Positions 1-11,289 of a DNA stretch of 64,000 bases are shown piece after piece. Positions within the stretch are counted from its first letter, which is position 1; every line of letters begins with the position of its first letter. The position numbers and the translations under genes were made by a program. Location of the stretch: NCBI GenBank assembly GCA_036346395.1, contig CM070603.1, positions 25,949,045-26,013,044 on the forward strand, in the 5' to 3' direction. The stretch is from Hsuehochloa calcarea (taxonomy: Eukaryota; Streptophyta; Magnoliopsida; Poales; Poaceae). The notes under the pieces were generated by a model. The model did not search any database. It worked only from the letters and a program-made list of their open reading frames with translations, and was not told where the DNA came from.

Positions 1-2400
1 CGTAGTAGTCGTAATCTCCAAGATTTCCTACTTATGAGGGTTTGGGGGAAAGAGTGAGGATGAGCACAACTTCCATGCTTGCGAGCCAACACCACAAATG
101 CAATAATATACATGCGAGGCTTAACAAGGATGTCTCAGGTTCTTTTATTTGCTAAAGCAACATTTTTAAATATCATAATTACAAATTCCTAGCGCTTAGC
201 ATTTTAACGAAATTGTATTTTATTAAAGAGAGTAATTGTGTAATATTTCATAACAGCAGAGGTTCCCTCCACCTTTATGCTTATTTTGACTGGAGTTACC
301 CCCATGCATTAACAACACTAGATGCGACGATCCAGGAAAAATTCAATGCTCAAGCTAGGTGAGCCGAGCTGGTTTTCATACCACCCATAAAGGTTTTTGA
401 AATATAACTATCTCTAGTAAAGTTCACATGTCTGCCTTTGACCGTACGCACGACTGTTTAAATAGTTTAGACTCTAGAGAGGTTGTACACTTTGCCCACA
501 AGAGATAATCGTCTTGATATGTACCCATGTTTCGTAGACATGTGAATCAAGGGGAGATCACCACAAGGCCTTTACAATACATTCTTCAGTATTAGTTACA
601 CTCGCTAAGGTTTCGTCTGCGAAGGGTTACATTCATATCGATCTGTTAAACCTTATTCAGACCCCCTCTTGCGCCATCGAAACGACTTACGTCATGCACC
701 CTGACTCCCTTCGCTATGAAGGCTTCCCAGCGTCGTGGGTCATCTACCTGATGCAACTCGTACTGGTGGATACAAATTATTTAGTCAGGTTGTACTTTAC
801 AGACTTGTGGTTGCACTTGTTTTACACGGGAGGTCATGACAAGATTAAGTCCTTAGGGTTATCTGGGCGGTTCATTCCGCATACCAACCACATATTAACA
901 TTCCTTGGGCTACATTAGCACCCACCATAATATCATCCACCCTACCTTCTGCCCAAATGGTAAAAACAGTTTAGGGTTTTGAGGAGCAAAAATACATTAA
1001 CTCAGTTAACCCAGTCATTTACCCACTATGACTGCCCAAAACCACTTTCATGTTTAAAAGATAATGATTAGGATATTTAATGTCCCGGTACTTAAGCAAG
1101 ACTAGCATGTCACTTAAGTACAACCTATACTAGTAATTACCATATAGTTACTAGGGTGACAAGGAATAATGGGTTCAATTATCAATGGATGGATTATAAT
1201 TAATTAATCATCAAATGGGTGTATAACTACCTTAAGATTTAACATACATTTGAGTACAGAATTAAAGCATGCAAATTTTGATAATTTAAATAAATATAAT
1301 TTGCATAAAATATAGGCACAAAATGATCAAAGTATTGACTCACCTTGGTTAAAGGCAAGAGGGTCTTGCTATTCTTGTTCTTGACCAAGTTGGAGATCTT
1401 CCGCGCCTTCGAATCCTAATCGGACGAATATACCAGAAAAAGCACAACAAACAAAGAGAGCAAATAAATACCAAAACAATAATAAATAAACTCTAAAATA
1501 AACAAGACCTGTGCCATTAGCAAGATCTTGAATTTAGAAAAAAAAATTGGAACAAGTTTCATAATTTTTGGAGTTAGAACGGAGGAAAACGGAACTTCCG
1601 AAGTTTGGATTGAATTTAAATCGAGAAAAAGAAAATGGATCACAACACAGTGCACTGGTCCACAGCATAGTACATGGGCGGGTCTACGGGGGCGTGCACC
1701 CGGTCCATGGGAGGGCGGCACTGTGCACGGGCCCACCTGTCAGTCGGCGCGGGCGATGGTTAAGAGGGTGATGCGCTTGCCGAGCGAGTCGCCTCGTCTT
1801 CTCTGTCACGCGAGAAGGCGAGGTGGGGAGAAGGGAGAGGAGAGGAGAGGCGGGAGGGAGGGTGCACGGAAGGAGGGAGGGATGGGAGCGGCGGCGCGGA
1901 GCGAGGTCGAGGCGGGACGGCGCCAGCGGAGCGAGCGGATTCGCGGGCGCAGCCGCCGAGGCGGAGAAGTCGGCGGCCGGGGCGGCGGTTCGCGGCGGCG
2001 CGTTCGGCGACGACTTCAACGACAAAAGAATATTGGAGGAGGAGGCGAGGTGGGAGGAACGAAGAGGAGCACGGCTTAAATAGCTAAGGGACGGGTGCCC
2101 GACAGCAAAAGCCGTGGCGGTGGGCGGGGGAGGAGGGAGAAGGGGGCCCAGGGATGGCGTGTGGCGCAGTCGGTGCACGTGCGGGGTGGCAACCACGGCG
2201 GAGCGCGCAGAGAGAGGCGGTGCGGCGGGCGCGAGTCGACGAGCCGGGCCGAGGGGTGGGGGCGGAACGACCGGGAGCGGGGCGGAAGGACTGGACCGGG
2301 AAGAACTGGGCCGAGACGGCCCAAAACCCAGTTGAGTTTGAATCTTTTCAAAAAAATTTGAATTTTGCTTTTGAAATTGCTTTGCAAATATTGAGGATGC
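1..2400 (-). mobile_element. Long gypsy-type LTR fragment, minus strand
   Basis: Read on the minus strand, this stretch has the same architecture as the two solo LTRs at 14689-17968 and 25472-28680. An A/T-rich start with TTTGAA/TTCAAA runs comes first, then a very C-rich block with a TATA-like element (TATTTAA, plus positions 2076-2082), then a long T-rich stretch with no coding potential. The window edge cuts it, and its start near 2400 lacks a TGTAACATCCC-type terminus, so it is truncated at both ends. The long open frames through the GC-rich part (for example 1684-2475) are composition artefacts. The assignment rests on layout and composition, not on alignment. Confidence 0.5.
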
Positions 2401-2649
2401 TACAACTAAGGGCAGGGTTGCGGCCGTGCAGGGCACGCTGCTGTGAGGTAGGGGTGGGCCATGTGGTGCTAACATGACGGCGATGCCGAGAGCATCCGAG
2501 GCCTGAGGCTGCTAAGCGAGTCGAAGCCCTAAGTTAAGTAGCAGGTGATTAATTTGTGATTTCTGGATGCAAAAGACTAGCTAGAAGACCGAAGATAGAA
2601 GTATTTATGAATTCTTATTCATCATGTATATTTCTAGATTAGTAAAAGA

Positions 2650-3120
2650 TGGAGAATAAGAAACACATGTCTTTTCTTGATCCTAGAGACTTATTCTCTA
2701 AGTTTGATGTGGACAAGTTTGTTCAACTAGTCGAGATTTATGCTGATGACTTCACCATAATCGATTGTTTATTGTTAAAAAAATAGCTTCAAACCTTTAT
2801 CCTCAATGTTAGAAGAAGTGTAGAATTTCATGAATATCGTGATCTTACAAAGGTTGCTCAAAAAGATAGTTGAAACTGGAAAAGATATAACTTTCACATT
2901 GATCTATCGCCTCATGGCTATGGCATTGGTCCTTTCAGTGGCAACGACATCAGTTGAGAGAATCTTCTCGGCAATTAATATTATCAAGACAGATTTACGC
3001 AACAAGGTAGTGGATGAATGACTCAATGATTTGATGGTGTGCTACATTGAGCGGGAGATGTTTAGGAGCATTGACAATAGTAGAATCATTAGACGATTTA
3101 AAGGCATGAAATCTCATTGA
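2650..3120 (+). pseudogene. hAT transposase C-terminal fragment
   Basis: Frames around 2667-3120 read as the end of a plant hAT-superfamily transposase. FLDPRDLFSKFDVDK is followed by VEIYADDF, then LIYRLMAMALVLSVATTSVE and RIFSAINIIKTDLRNK, with LMVCYIEREMF near the end. The VATTSVERIFSA block is the hAT C-terminal dimerisation signature. A stop near 2786, a frame change near 2865 and a stop after VVDE (3019-3021) break the reading. No N-terminal zinc finger, DDE core or terminal inverted repeats are present nearby, so this is a decayed tail. Confidence 0.75.
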
Positions 3121-3935
3121 ATGAATTTGCCTCACACTCAAAGCTAGTGCCTTAGCGGTTTGTTTTATTTTATTTTCAATATTTATTACTATTAACAATT
3201 TACCGTTGTATCACTAATTCTGATTATTTTGATCTACAGACTACTAATCGCTACTCGTGTATATTTATGGGCATTCAAGACACACAATCAAGTAGCGAGG
3301 TACCATTTTCACTGTAATTTGCATATTTTTTAGTTATGTATGAGTTTGAATTGAACAAGATAATTCGACGTATGTTTATCTCGTATTAGCTTCAACCTTA
3401 GCACCCCTCTACGCCTTTCGGTCGGTTGGTCGGCCGAATCACACAGAACGCGAGGTTCGATCGGCTCATGCCGCGTCCATGGGCTCCCCAAGTGGCGATC
3501 GATCGAACGATGCTGAGACAAAAGGTACGTGCTTAGTTGCCTTTCATTATCACGCTGATTAATCAATTAGTTGCTAACCTTAATCTATTGCGCGCGGCTT
3601 AATCCCTCCTCGGATCGGAGTGCGTCTGCATCGACGAGTGCAACAAGTACACAACTCTAGATCTAGCCGCGCGCGCGCAGTGCGGTGCATGCATCCATGC
3701 AGCGCGCGCTCGGTACGGTACGTCGAGCTCAGCTTGCCTGGTCGCCAGGACAGCCGAGAGCTAGCGCGATTGATTGATCGATTCCCTCGCGTTAATTGTA
3801 CGTGTGGCCAAGCGTTTAAGATGCTGGCCAAGCTAGCTAGTCTACCGTCGACGCTGCTCTCTGTAATTAATGGAGATGGGAACATTCCATTTCCATGGGT
3901 GAGGGGTTAATTAGCCAATTAACCACCTTAATAAT
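3121..3935. other. Unassigned intergenic sequence
   Basis: No gene, RNA or recognisable element. The part around 3655-3780 is dense in short self-complementary words (GCGCGCGC, GCATGC, GAGCTC, GATCGATC). Open frames here are short and lack family signatures. Confidence 0.5.
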
Positions 3936-4220
3936 CGTTACAAGAAAATCCCCGTAGATACGCTTTTCAATGTCTTTAAAATAATGAGTTGTATAGTTTA
4001 GAGATGCCTTTTAGCGACACTTTAAAAATCGTTCCAAAATTTTGTATGCTAGAGGTGGTCTTGAGATGTTTTCAGATACATACAAAATTTTATCTTATAG
4101 AGACGTTTTTGAGATATTCTCTAATTCATCTAAAGGTTATATTGTGTATAGATATTTTTTTTGAGACATTTTTCAACACCCTGAGTCGTTTTTTTTCAGT
4201 TTGTTGATATGTATTAAAAT
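3936..4220. repeat. Possible left end of a degraded CACTA element
   Basis: The start, CGTTACAAGAAAATCCCC, resembles the common plant CACTA terminus CACTACAAGAAAA with changes in the first bases. It is followed by loosely repeated units of about 40-60 bp built on TAGAGACG, TTTGAGA and GACATTTT, as in CACTA subterminal regions. The minus-strand CACTA gene remnant at 4850-5460 is placed correctly for this to be its 3' end. No matching right end or target duplication was found. Confidence 0.35.
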
Positions 4221-4552
4221 AATTACATACTAATATTGCAAAACACAACTAATAAAACATGTGAGGTTGAGGTGGCTAGTCTAACTAGTTTAAGAGAAGT
4301 ATTTCCCAATAGGTCTTGAGTTTGAGTACCAACCTTTGCAAGAGTGTACATATTTTTTTATACTTTATTTGCTAAGGCATAATGCAACGTCTCTACATAA
4401 TGCTGCCGCATATTCCGTAGAGACCTTGAAAAAACAACACTACTATTATAGCGACGATACATGAGAATACGCAACTGCCTAGGGGTGAAAACATCGCTTT
4501 TACTATACAAAGAAGTCGCCTCCACTAGCCAGTTTTGTTGTTGTGTATATAG

Positions 4553-4815
4553 TACTCCTTTTGATTCCAAATATAAATAGTTTTGGATATTGACGTACAG
4601 TCTCTCCAAGATGACACATTGACCATCAATTTCTATAAAAATATGTTTTTTCAAATAAAAACAATTATACATTACAAAAATATATTTCATGGTGAATCTA
4701 GTCATACCAATTTCGTGTCGTAAACCTTGGTATTTCTTTACATTGATGGTCAAATCTAAAAATATTGAACCGGTATAAATTCTAAAATGACTTGTATTTG
4801 GAATGGAAGGTAGTA
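4553..4815. mobile_element. Stowaway-like MITE
   Basis: The left end TACTCCTTTTGATTCCAAAT and the right end, read in reverse complement as TACTACCTTCCATTCCAAAT, form imperfect terminal inverted repeats flanked by TA. They match the grass Stowaway consensus (CTCCCTCCRTYYCAAA). The length of about 263 bp is typical and the interior is A/T-rich and non-coding. It lies between the putative CACTA end and the CACTA gene remnant, so it is probably a later insertion. Confidence 0.7.
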
Positions 4816-4849
4816 CACGTCAGTACTGCAATTAACACTAGCCACAGGA

Positions 4850-5460
4850 AATTAATTACCTACCTGTGACTGTGAATGATGGGCTCGGACCGGCAGCAGT
4901 GGACATGTAGTCTTCTCCTCTTTGGAAGATGCATGAATCCCCGCTCTGGTTTGGCACCGCGCCAGGTCGAAAAATAATGTTGATAAAATATCGGTGCGTG
5001 TCCGGTGGGTGGCGGATCGAAGTCCTCCCATGGCGCTCGCGAGCCGCCGAGGTGTACTCGCTAAGCTTCTTTGTGGGCGCTCGCGTTGGTGTACGCCTCG
5101 GGCCGTCCAGCCGGGTTGTAGGTGACTTCCGGGCCGCCTTGCCCTTGTGTGCAGGCGTCGCCATGAACTCGTTGCATTCTCGGCCTTAGTGCGCTGGGAT
5201 CGCGAGGAAAACACAAAGATGATTACAAGTAATGAGAATTGAGCGTTAGAATAAATAAATAAAGATGAAAACACAAAGAAGATTACCCATATGCAGGCGT
5301 GCAGCTGAGGCTCGGTTGCCTTGGTGGTGTGGCGCCCACCCATCTGCGGCGCGATCCGACGGATGTTGTGCTTCTCGCCCACTCCTCAAGAGCCACTGTC
5401 CCACAATGGCCTCCAGCGAGGCGGTGCTGGCGCACCAATCAGGACATTGCTGCATGCCAT
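4850..5460 (-). pseudogene. CACTA (Ptta/En/Spm, Transposase_24-like) gene remnant
   Basis: Minus-strand frames give the hallmarks of the second CACTA protein in two blocks. The upstream block (about 5455-5290) contains EKHNIRRIA in one frame and WAPHHQGNRA in another, matching the family pattern of a basic EKH stretch followed by HHQGSRSL. A GTAATC donor follows. The second block (about 5190-4860) contains TYNPAGRPEAYTNASAHK, LSEYTSAARERHG and DFDPPPT, spread over two frames. Frameshifts make it non-functional. The protein is a DNA-binding/transposition partner in intact CACTA elements. Confidence 0.6.
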
Positions 5461-5470
5461 CAAGTTATTG

Positions 5471-6153
5471 ATATATCAGAAGATGAAATAAAGCCTACCT
5501 ATTCAAATATCATGACATCAACAAATACCTTGATGTTTAAGAACTGATAAATTCTAACATCTTAGAGTATTAACTTCTTGCAAGGTGCACTTGCAAATAT
5601 TAACACAGTAATGAACTCACTTTTAGTTAACTCAATCAATAGCAAATACAAGCGAAAGATTAAGCAGTAGATTAAGCAGTAGATGGTTGGGAAACTCATA
5701 GCACCACACATATCATGACACCATTGATGATATCATTATTGCATTTGAGAAGCAATACAAGCGAAAGATCATGAATAGTATTTCATTATACCAAATATGT
5801 AAGCATTTTCCCTGTGCACCTAATTACCAACCTAAAATATATTAATGGAATGGAGCAGACCATATATGATTAATTAAGTTGAAAATTAAGCAAGGAGATA
5901 TGCTGGTTGGGGCAGCTGGATGCTGATTTAGGGAACGTAGCCGTCTTAACTAAATATGTTTGTACTACTACAATGCTATCATAATAACTTAGACTAGCTT
6001 CCGGGATAAGTTATAAAGAAAGTAACATGTGCATATATGCATGCATATGAAACACGAAATTCTGGGAGTGTAAAATGTGAAGATATAGGACCGTAATGTC
6101 GACCCTTGCTCTCTTATCAATTGATCAGCAGATTGTTAAGATTAACCAACGGC
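5471..6153. other. Unassigned A/T-rich spacer
   Basis: No supported coding region. It contains short direct repeats (ACAAGCGAAAGAT near 5650 and 5760; AAGCAGTAGATT near 5660-5680). It may include the missing right part of the older CACTA element, but no terminus was recognised. Confidence 0.4.
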
Positions 6154-6456
6154 ACACACTACCGGACTCGGCTTCTTTGCCGAGTGCCAAACATCGGGCA
6201 CTCGGCAAATAGCTATTTGCCGAGTTTGCCGAGTGCCGCACTCGGCACAGAACTACACTCGGCACATTAATATTTGCCAAGTGCCATGCACTCGGCAAAG
6301 GCATGCTTTGCCGAGTGCCAGGCACTCGGCAAAGGAGGGCACTCGGCAAAGGAGGCCTGAGGTAACAGCTCCCGCCCGACGTCAAGTTTTGCCGTTCATT
6401 GGTTTTTTCATACCTTTCCTTTGTATTATTGTAACATTGGGGTGAATATATTGTAG

Positions 6457-6835
6457 GCCCAGCTGGAACAAGAGAGGAGGATACGGGAGCAGATGCAGGC
6501 GAAGATGGAGAGGGTGGAGGCCGAGCGGGAGGCCGAGCAGCGGAGGATGGCGGAGATTCTTCAGTACATGCAAAGTCTTGGCGCCGCTACGGGTGTACCT
6601 CCGCCAACTTCGCTATTCGCTCCACCTCCACCTCCTCACTATTCTACTCCTGTGAGTATAAATATTTTAGTTTGTATGTTCATACTTACGGTCAAACCTA
6701 GTGGAGTATGAAAGTTTTATTCATGTATGGTATATATTTATCTTGTCTCACACATGCAATCTCTTCTCCTTTGTGTAGAATCAATCGGCGGGATCGAACG
6801 ATCCTCATGCTTCAGTGAATCCTTCACCAAATTAG
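6457..6835 (+). pseudogene. Last two exons of CACTA Transposase_24-type protein
   Basis: An acceptor TTGTAG precedes 6457. The frame then reads AQLEQERRIREQM, a charged coiled-coil repeat, MAEILQYMQSLGAATG and a proline-rich PPPPPHYSTP, up to a phase-0 donor GTGAGT at 6652. After a 127-bp intron ending TTTGTGTAG, the reading resumes at 6779 (NQSAGSNDPHASVNPSPN) and stops at 6835. The Gln/Glu/Met-rich helix and MQSLG tail are characteristic of the C-terminus of Ptta/En/Spm-type CACTA proteins. Splice sites and frame are intact, but all upstream exons are deleted, so no working protein is possible. Confidence 0.75.
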
Positions 6836-7104
6836 TCTCATTAGCCATCTTAGTGATACTACTTGTGGTTGTTAATGGTACTTTTATTTGCAATTATGGT
6901 TGTAGATGATGGAGCACTTGGATTACTTGTGAAGTTATTTGTGATATATTGTGAGACATGTGACGTTTGTGATATATATGTGGTGTTAGTGATATATATG
7001 TGCTGTTGATGATATATATGTGATGTTGATGATGTTTGTTATATATATATCTTCTGTTTGTTTGGATGGGATGTAAAAATAACTAAAAAAGGCTATTTTC
7101 AGTC

Positions 7105-7560
7105 ACTTTGCCGAGTGCAATGGCCATGACACTCGGCAAAGTGACCATGCTTTGCCGAGTGCAAAGGCCATTGCACTCGGCAAACATCACCGATTTGCCG
7201 AGTGCCACGGGCCAGGCACTCGGTAAAGATGGCCTGTTTGCCGAGTGTCCTCCCGGTGGCACTCGGCACAGACGCCACTTTTGCCGAGTGTTTGATTCAA
7301 TGGCACTCGGTAAAGCGGAGACCTTTGCCGAGTGCTTGACCTTGACACTCGGCAAAGACGTCGTCACGGTGGCGCTCGCCGTCACGACGACTTTTCTTTG
7401 CCGAGTGTTAGATTAGCACTCGGCAAAACCTTTGCCGAGTGCCCGATAAAGTGCACTCGGCAAAGGGGTCTTTGCCGATAAACTGTTTACCGAGCGCCCT
7501 TTGCCGAGTGTATATCGTCCTGTGCCGAGTGCCTGAGGCACTCGGTAAAGAAGCTGTCTC
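7105..7560. repeat. CACTA 3' subterminal repeat array
   Basis: About a dozen copies of TTTGCCGAGTG, mostly paired head-to-head with GCACTCGGCAAA across 10-20 bp spacers, so the array can fold into many hairpins. In CACTA elements such arrays are where the element's own DNA-binding protein acts. The matching 5' array is at about 6168-6355. Confidence 0.85.
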
Positions 7561-7571
7561 CGATTGTGACA

Positions 7572-8586
7572 TGATATATGAGTAATTAATTTGACTGATT
7601 TACACGTTTGTGTAGGACTAATATGTTGTGCGAATAATTAAGTACGTCCTCGGTTGCTCGTAGTCGAATTAAATTAATAGGGTGCTTTACACGGCCAATT
7701 AATTAATCATGCGCGACATACGTCATTAACGAGTCATACTTACGCAGCTCATGGGATGTATATGCAAGCACAAGGTGAAAAAAATGGCTCTTTCACCTTT
7801 CGTCAAGAATAAGCTAATTCACGTCTGCATGAACCCATTAGGAAGGTTGCACTACGAACTATCTAAGGATTAGTAAATTAAAATTTCCCAGGGATGGCTA
7901 ACTGGTACACACAAAAATTAACCATGCTAATATATTGCGAGGCTACAGATATCCTCTCGATTTTCTTTTATTTATTCCCACCCATACATATTGCCCAGTT
8001 TGTTGGTCAGTTTGGCGGCGATGTTCTTAGGTTAGGTTAATATCATGGATTTCAGTGCATATGTGTTGCATGATGCATATTTTGACTACGTCGGTTAAGT
8101 TGCGAAGAACTTATTCCCAAAATCGATTTCTTATATTCTATTGTTGTGCAACGGGTTTGGAGGTCAACGACAGTCAACAGCGAGAATGATCAAGACTAGG
8201 TTTGGAGAGCTGAGGTACAGAACGATTGAGGATGCCGGATGGAATCAGTGGACTCAAGCATGACCGCCACTGTTCACTGGTATGACCGACCGACTCATGT
8301 TAATTTGAGTTTTTGGTGTTTTTAGTTGTTGTACTTCAGGGTTTCGATTAAATTTAATACAAGGCATCCACTGTGTTTGTTCGTTGATCTTCGTAGCTTT
8401 CATGGCTAGTGAAAAAAATTGAGTTGAATCCGATTTGGGCTTATTTGGATAGGCGGGATTAGAACCAATCCCTTCGAATTGGAAGAGATTTTAATTTAAA
8501 TTCCACTCAATCCCTTCTATCCCTTTGGATTGGAAGAGATTTTAGTTCAAATTCAGACTCAATTCGAAAGGATTGAGTCGGATCAC
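7572..8586. other. Intergenic spacer with low-copy repeats
   Basis: No gene seen. A 27-bp word, ATTTATTCCCACCCATACAT and onward to 7996, starting at 7970, recurs exactly at 8742-8768. Around 8460-8580 the phrases GGATTGGAAGAGATTTTA and GAATTGGAAGAGATTTTA repeat, giving a short imperfect duplication rich in CAATCC/GGATTG. Confidence 0.5.
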
Positions 8587-8734
8587 AGTGTATCTAAACA
8601 ATCTCTTAAGATGAAAAATAGGCAGAGCTATTATTCAACCCCCTCTAGTCGTTGTTTCATAGTGTATCTAAACAAGCTCTTAAGATGAAAAATAGGCAGA
8701 GCTGTTATTCAACCTCCTCTAGCCGCTGTTTTGG
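8587..8734. repeat. 74-bp tandem duplication
   Basis: Two adjacent copies (8587-8660 and 8661-8734) begin AGTGTATCTAAACAA and contain CTTAAGATGAAAAATAGGCA. They differ at only a handful of bases. No coding content. Confidence 0.85.
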
Positions 8735-8769
8735 TCTAATAATTTATTCCCACCCATACATATTGCCCT

Positions 8770-10158
8770 AAAAGCGAAGCAACTTAGCTATATCGTCGAG
8801 AGAAAAAAAAAAACCCATTTTTTTTCTTTCATGATATTCATATGCATGACTCCGTAGTCCTGAGGATTTTTTGTTGGTCCTGGACGACTAGAGATCGACC
8901 GCACCGGCCTTATGGCTTTTCTGCATCGATCGGGTATTTGATTCTGCCGACCGTGGACCATCATGTGAATACGGTGGCTGATGCATTTGTCGCAGTCCAA
9001 CTAGCTAGTAATGTTTTTGGTCGTGATTCGAATACAAGAATTTGGTTCCTCCTATACATATGATATTTTTGAGGATCAAACTTTTCAAGTTATATCTTTC
9101 AACATGTCCAGTCTCTTCCACTATACTAAAACACATAGCCAGGCTTGAATTAACACAAATATATATCTACGCAGTTTCCAATAGTTCGAGAAAATAATAT
9201 ATCTAGGCACGCAGTTTCCAATAGCTTGAAAAAACAAAGTAGAAACTGGTATCTGGACTAGTAACATGCAAACGATCGATGTTTTAAAATTTGTCATCAT
9301 AAGTACTTCAATAATATTAATTACAGTTAGAACAGTGAAGAAATCATGGATCTTGTTCCCACTGTCCCTACATAGGAGGAATATAAGAAGCCTGTAAATG
9401 GAATTAATAGCAGTATAGACTAGAGGTAAGGAATTAAGATCATCTGGAGGCCTCTCCTGGTAGACTTTCTTTATGCCGATCATAGTCATGACAATATTCT
9501 TGCTAGAATTGATATATGTGACATCTCAAACCAACCTGACCATCAGTTTTTCGTTTAATTAATATTGTTATCTACTATTCATGTTGATTACTAACCGCTT
9601 CCCACTTGCATGGCACCCGGTTTCTTGGCTAAGGGATTCCTTAATTTGATCGTACAACCTCTTGTTGATAAGTCTTAAGATAGATCTTAACCAATTCACC
9701 TCTTTTGCAGAAGAAAGGTTGAATACAAATTATGAACAATTAATAGTTTTTAGAGAAATTTTACAAACATTATTTTCTGATAGGTGGGTTCAGAAGACTA
9801 GATGCAGATCAGAGTTCCGATCTATCTATTGAAATTATTTTACTCTGTTGAAATATAAATGCGAGCAATTATTTGATAAAAAAATATCTTTTAATAGGTA
9901 GAGCGGAATATTTGATAATGCGTGGAGCCTGTCATTAATTGAAGAGAATCTTAAGTGCTGTTCCTCATTTTGTAACTATGCATGAAATCACCTCTCTGAT
10001 CTGTTTTGTCCAACTGTACTCCATGTTATGACTTACAAAGAATATATGGTGAATGCTTTCCTTTCCACTCATCGATTTGCTTTGTGTGTGCGTGTGTTTT
10101 TTTTAATGAAAACGGTAGGAAAGGATTCTACTGTGTGTGTATATATACAGTAGCACTA
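8770..10158. other. Unassigned intergenic sequence
   Basis: Nothing coding is supported. There is a short duplication of CGCAGTTTCCAATAG at about 9170 and 9218, and a TG/TA-rich stretch at about 10083-10150. Open frames (for example 8842-9063 and 9121-9489 minus) have no recognisable signature. Confidence 0.4.
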
Positions 10159-11150
10159 TATAACATCCCAAAATTTAGAGTATTTTTTAAGCCTTCAAAA
10201 ATAAAAATAACCATTTGAATTTTTCTATTTAAGTTCAAATTTAATTTGAATTTTTAGAAATCAAAATCATCTAATGTGATTAATCTACACTTCAATTAAA
10301 TTCAAAACTATTTTATTTAGGTTTCTTGAGTTCCAGAGTATTTTCGAGAATTTTCTAGGAATTTTTGGACTTTCTTTACTATTTCTTCGAGCTCGGTTTG
10401 CTTTAATTCAATTTATAAAATTCAAAAATCCTTTTCTTTTTCCGAATTTTCTTTTGGGTTTTATCTCTTTTCCTTCGGCCAATTTTCCTTTTCTTTCCCG
10501 CTGGCCCAGCCCGTTTCATCCTCTCCCGCATGCCAAGCCCAGCCGCCTACCTCCTCCTCCTTCCATTGCTCGGTGGACCCGCCTTGTCAGCTCGCCAAGT
10601 CTCCTCGGTCTCCTTCCTCCCGTCTCTTTCCTATGTCCGAGCAGGTCACGTTGCAGTGCTACCATCCTGGACTCAAATCCTCCCTTCCCGTGCCTATTTA
10701 AGACCGCCGTCCACATCCAAAGTTGCGCCCCGTTCTCCTCTCCCGAATCCCCAAGTTACCACTGTCGGTCTCATCCGCGTTGTGCCGGATTCCATCGAAG
10801 AAGTTGTTGTCGCCGAAGGCCATCATCGTCGGATTGCACCGCCGCCATTGACCCCACTATTGGATTCGCATTCTACGTGGTGCTCGTCTCCTCGTCACCC
10901 GAACCGAACTTCGCCAGACCGTCGTCGCCTCTTTCTTCCCCAAAGCCAGCCACCATCTCCACCTTCGATCTCGCTGTCGGTGAGTCCTCTTGCTCTCATG
11001 TGTGCGTCACCCCGTGTTCCCGAGTCCCCTCTTCCGATCCATTCCCTCCTTTTGTTCTCTACGCCGCTGAGGTGCCCCGTCGTCATTGTTCTTCTCCACC
11101 TCCTATTGTCGTCACACCGCCACTCTCGTTGTTATCAAACCGCCCTAAGA
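10159..11150 (+). mobile_element. Truncated gypsy-type LTR, plus strand
   Basis: It begins TATAACATCCCAAAA, close to the TGTAACATCCCAA start of the solo LTR at 14689. The same composition sequence follows: AAATTCAAAT-rich, then C-rich (GGCCCAGCCCGTTTC), then a TATTTAAG box near 10694-10701, then a T/C-rich stretch. It stops near 11150, far short of the 3.2-3.3 kb of its relatives, probably where the neighbouring FAR1-type element begins. The apparent 265-residue frame at 10454 is a pyrimidine-rich artefact. Confidence 0.55.
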
Positions 11151-11289
11151 TGCCAAGTGTGACGCGCACGCAATCCTCAATCGGTGGCCCACCAACTACA
11201 TTTGGCGGGCCAGAAATTTTTGCACTCGCGTGGGGGTATCGATTTCGGTAGCAATTGATATGAGCTGCTGTAGTAATTTTGTGAAACAT

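Larger units (their letters stand above)
6157..7568 (+). mobile_element. CACTA deletion derivative with intact ends
   Basis: The 5' end CACTACCGGACTCGGCTTCTT and the 3' end (reverse complement CACAATCGGAGACAGCTTCTT) are imperfect inverted repeats. The 3-bp target duplication ACA is exact (6154-6156 and 7569-7571), as expected for CACTA. Both ends carry dense TTTGCCGAGTGC / GCACTCGGCAAA subterminal repeats (about 6168-6355 and 7105-7560). Only the tail of a Transposase_24-type gene remains between them. At 1412 bp the element is non-autonomous and would need a full-length relative for movement. Confidence 0.9.

Noticed and set aside
1528..2475. Several long overlapping ORFs on both strands (up to 263 codons)
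   Set aside because: They lie in a GC- and purine/pyrimidine-biased LTR stretch, overlap in many frames and give low-complexity Pro/Arg/Ser proteins with no motif.
3655..3780. GC palindrome-rich patch as a possible promoter or CpG island of a gene
   Set aside because: No coding exon or TATA element follows on either strand within reach.
6168..7560. TTTGCCGAGTGC array as a CRISPR-like or satellite repeat
   Set aside because: The repeats are in inverted pairs restricted to the two ends of an element with CACTA termini and a 3-bp target duplication, so they are subterminal transposon repeats.
10454..11251. 265-codon plus-strand ORF
   Set aside because: Serine/proline-rich translation of a C/T-rich LTR region; two other frames are equally open, so composition explains it.
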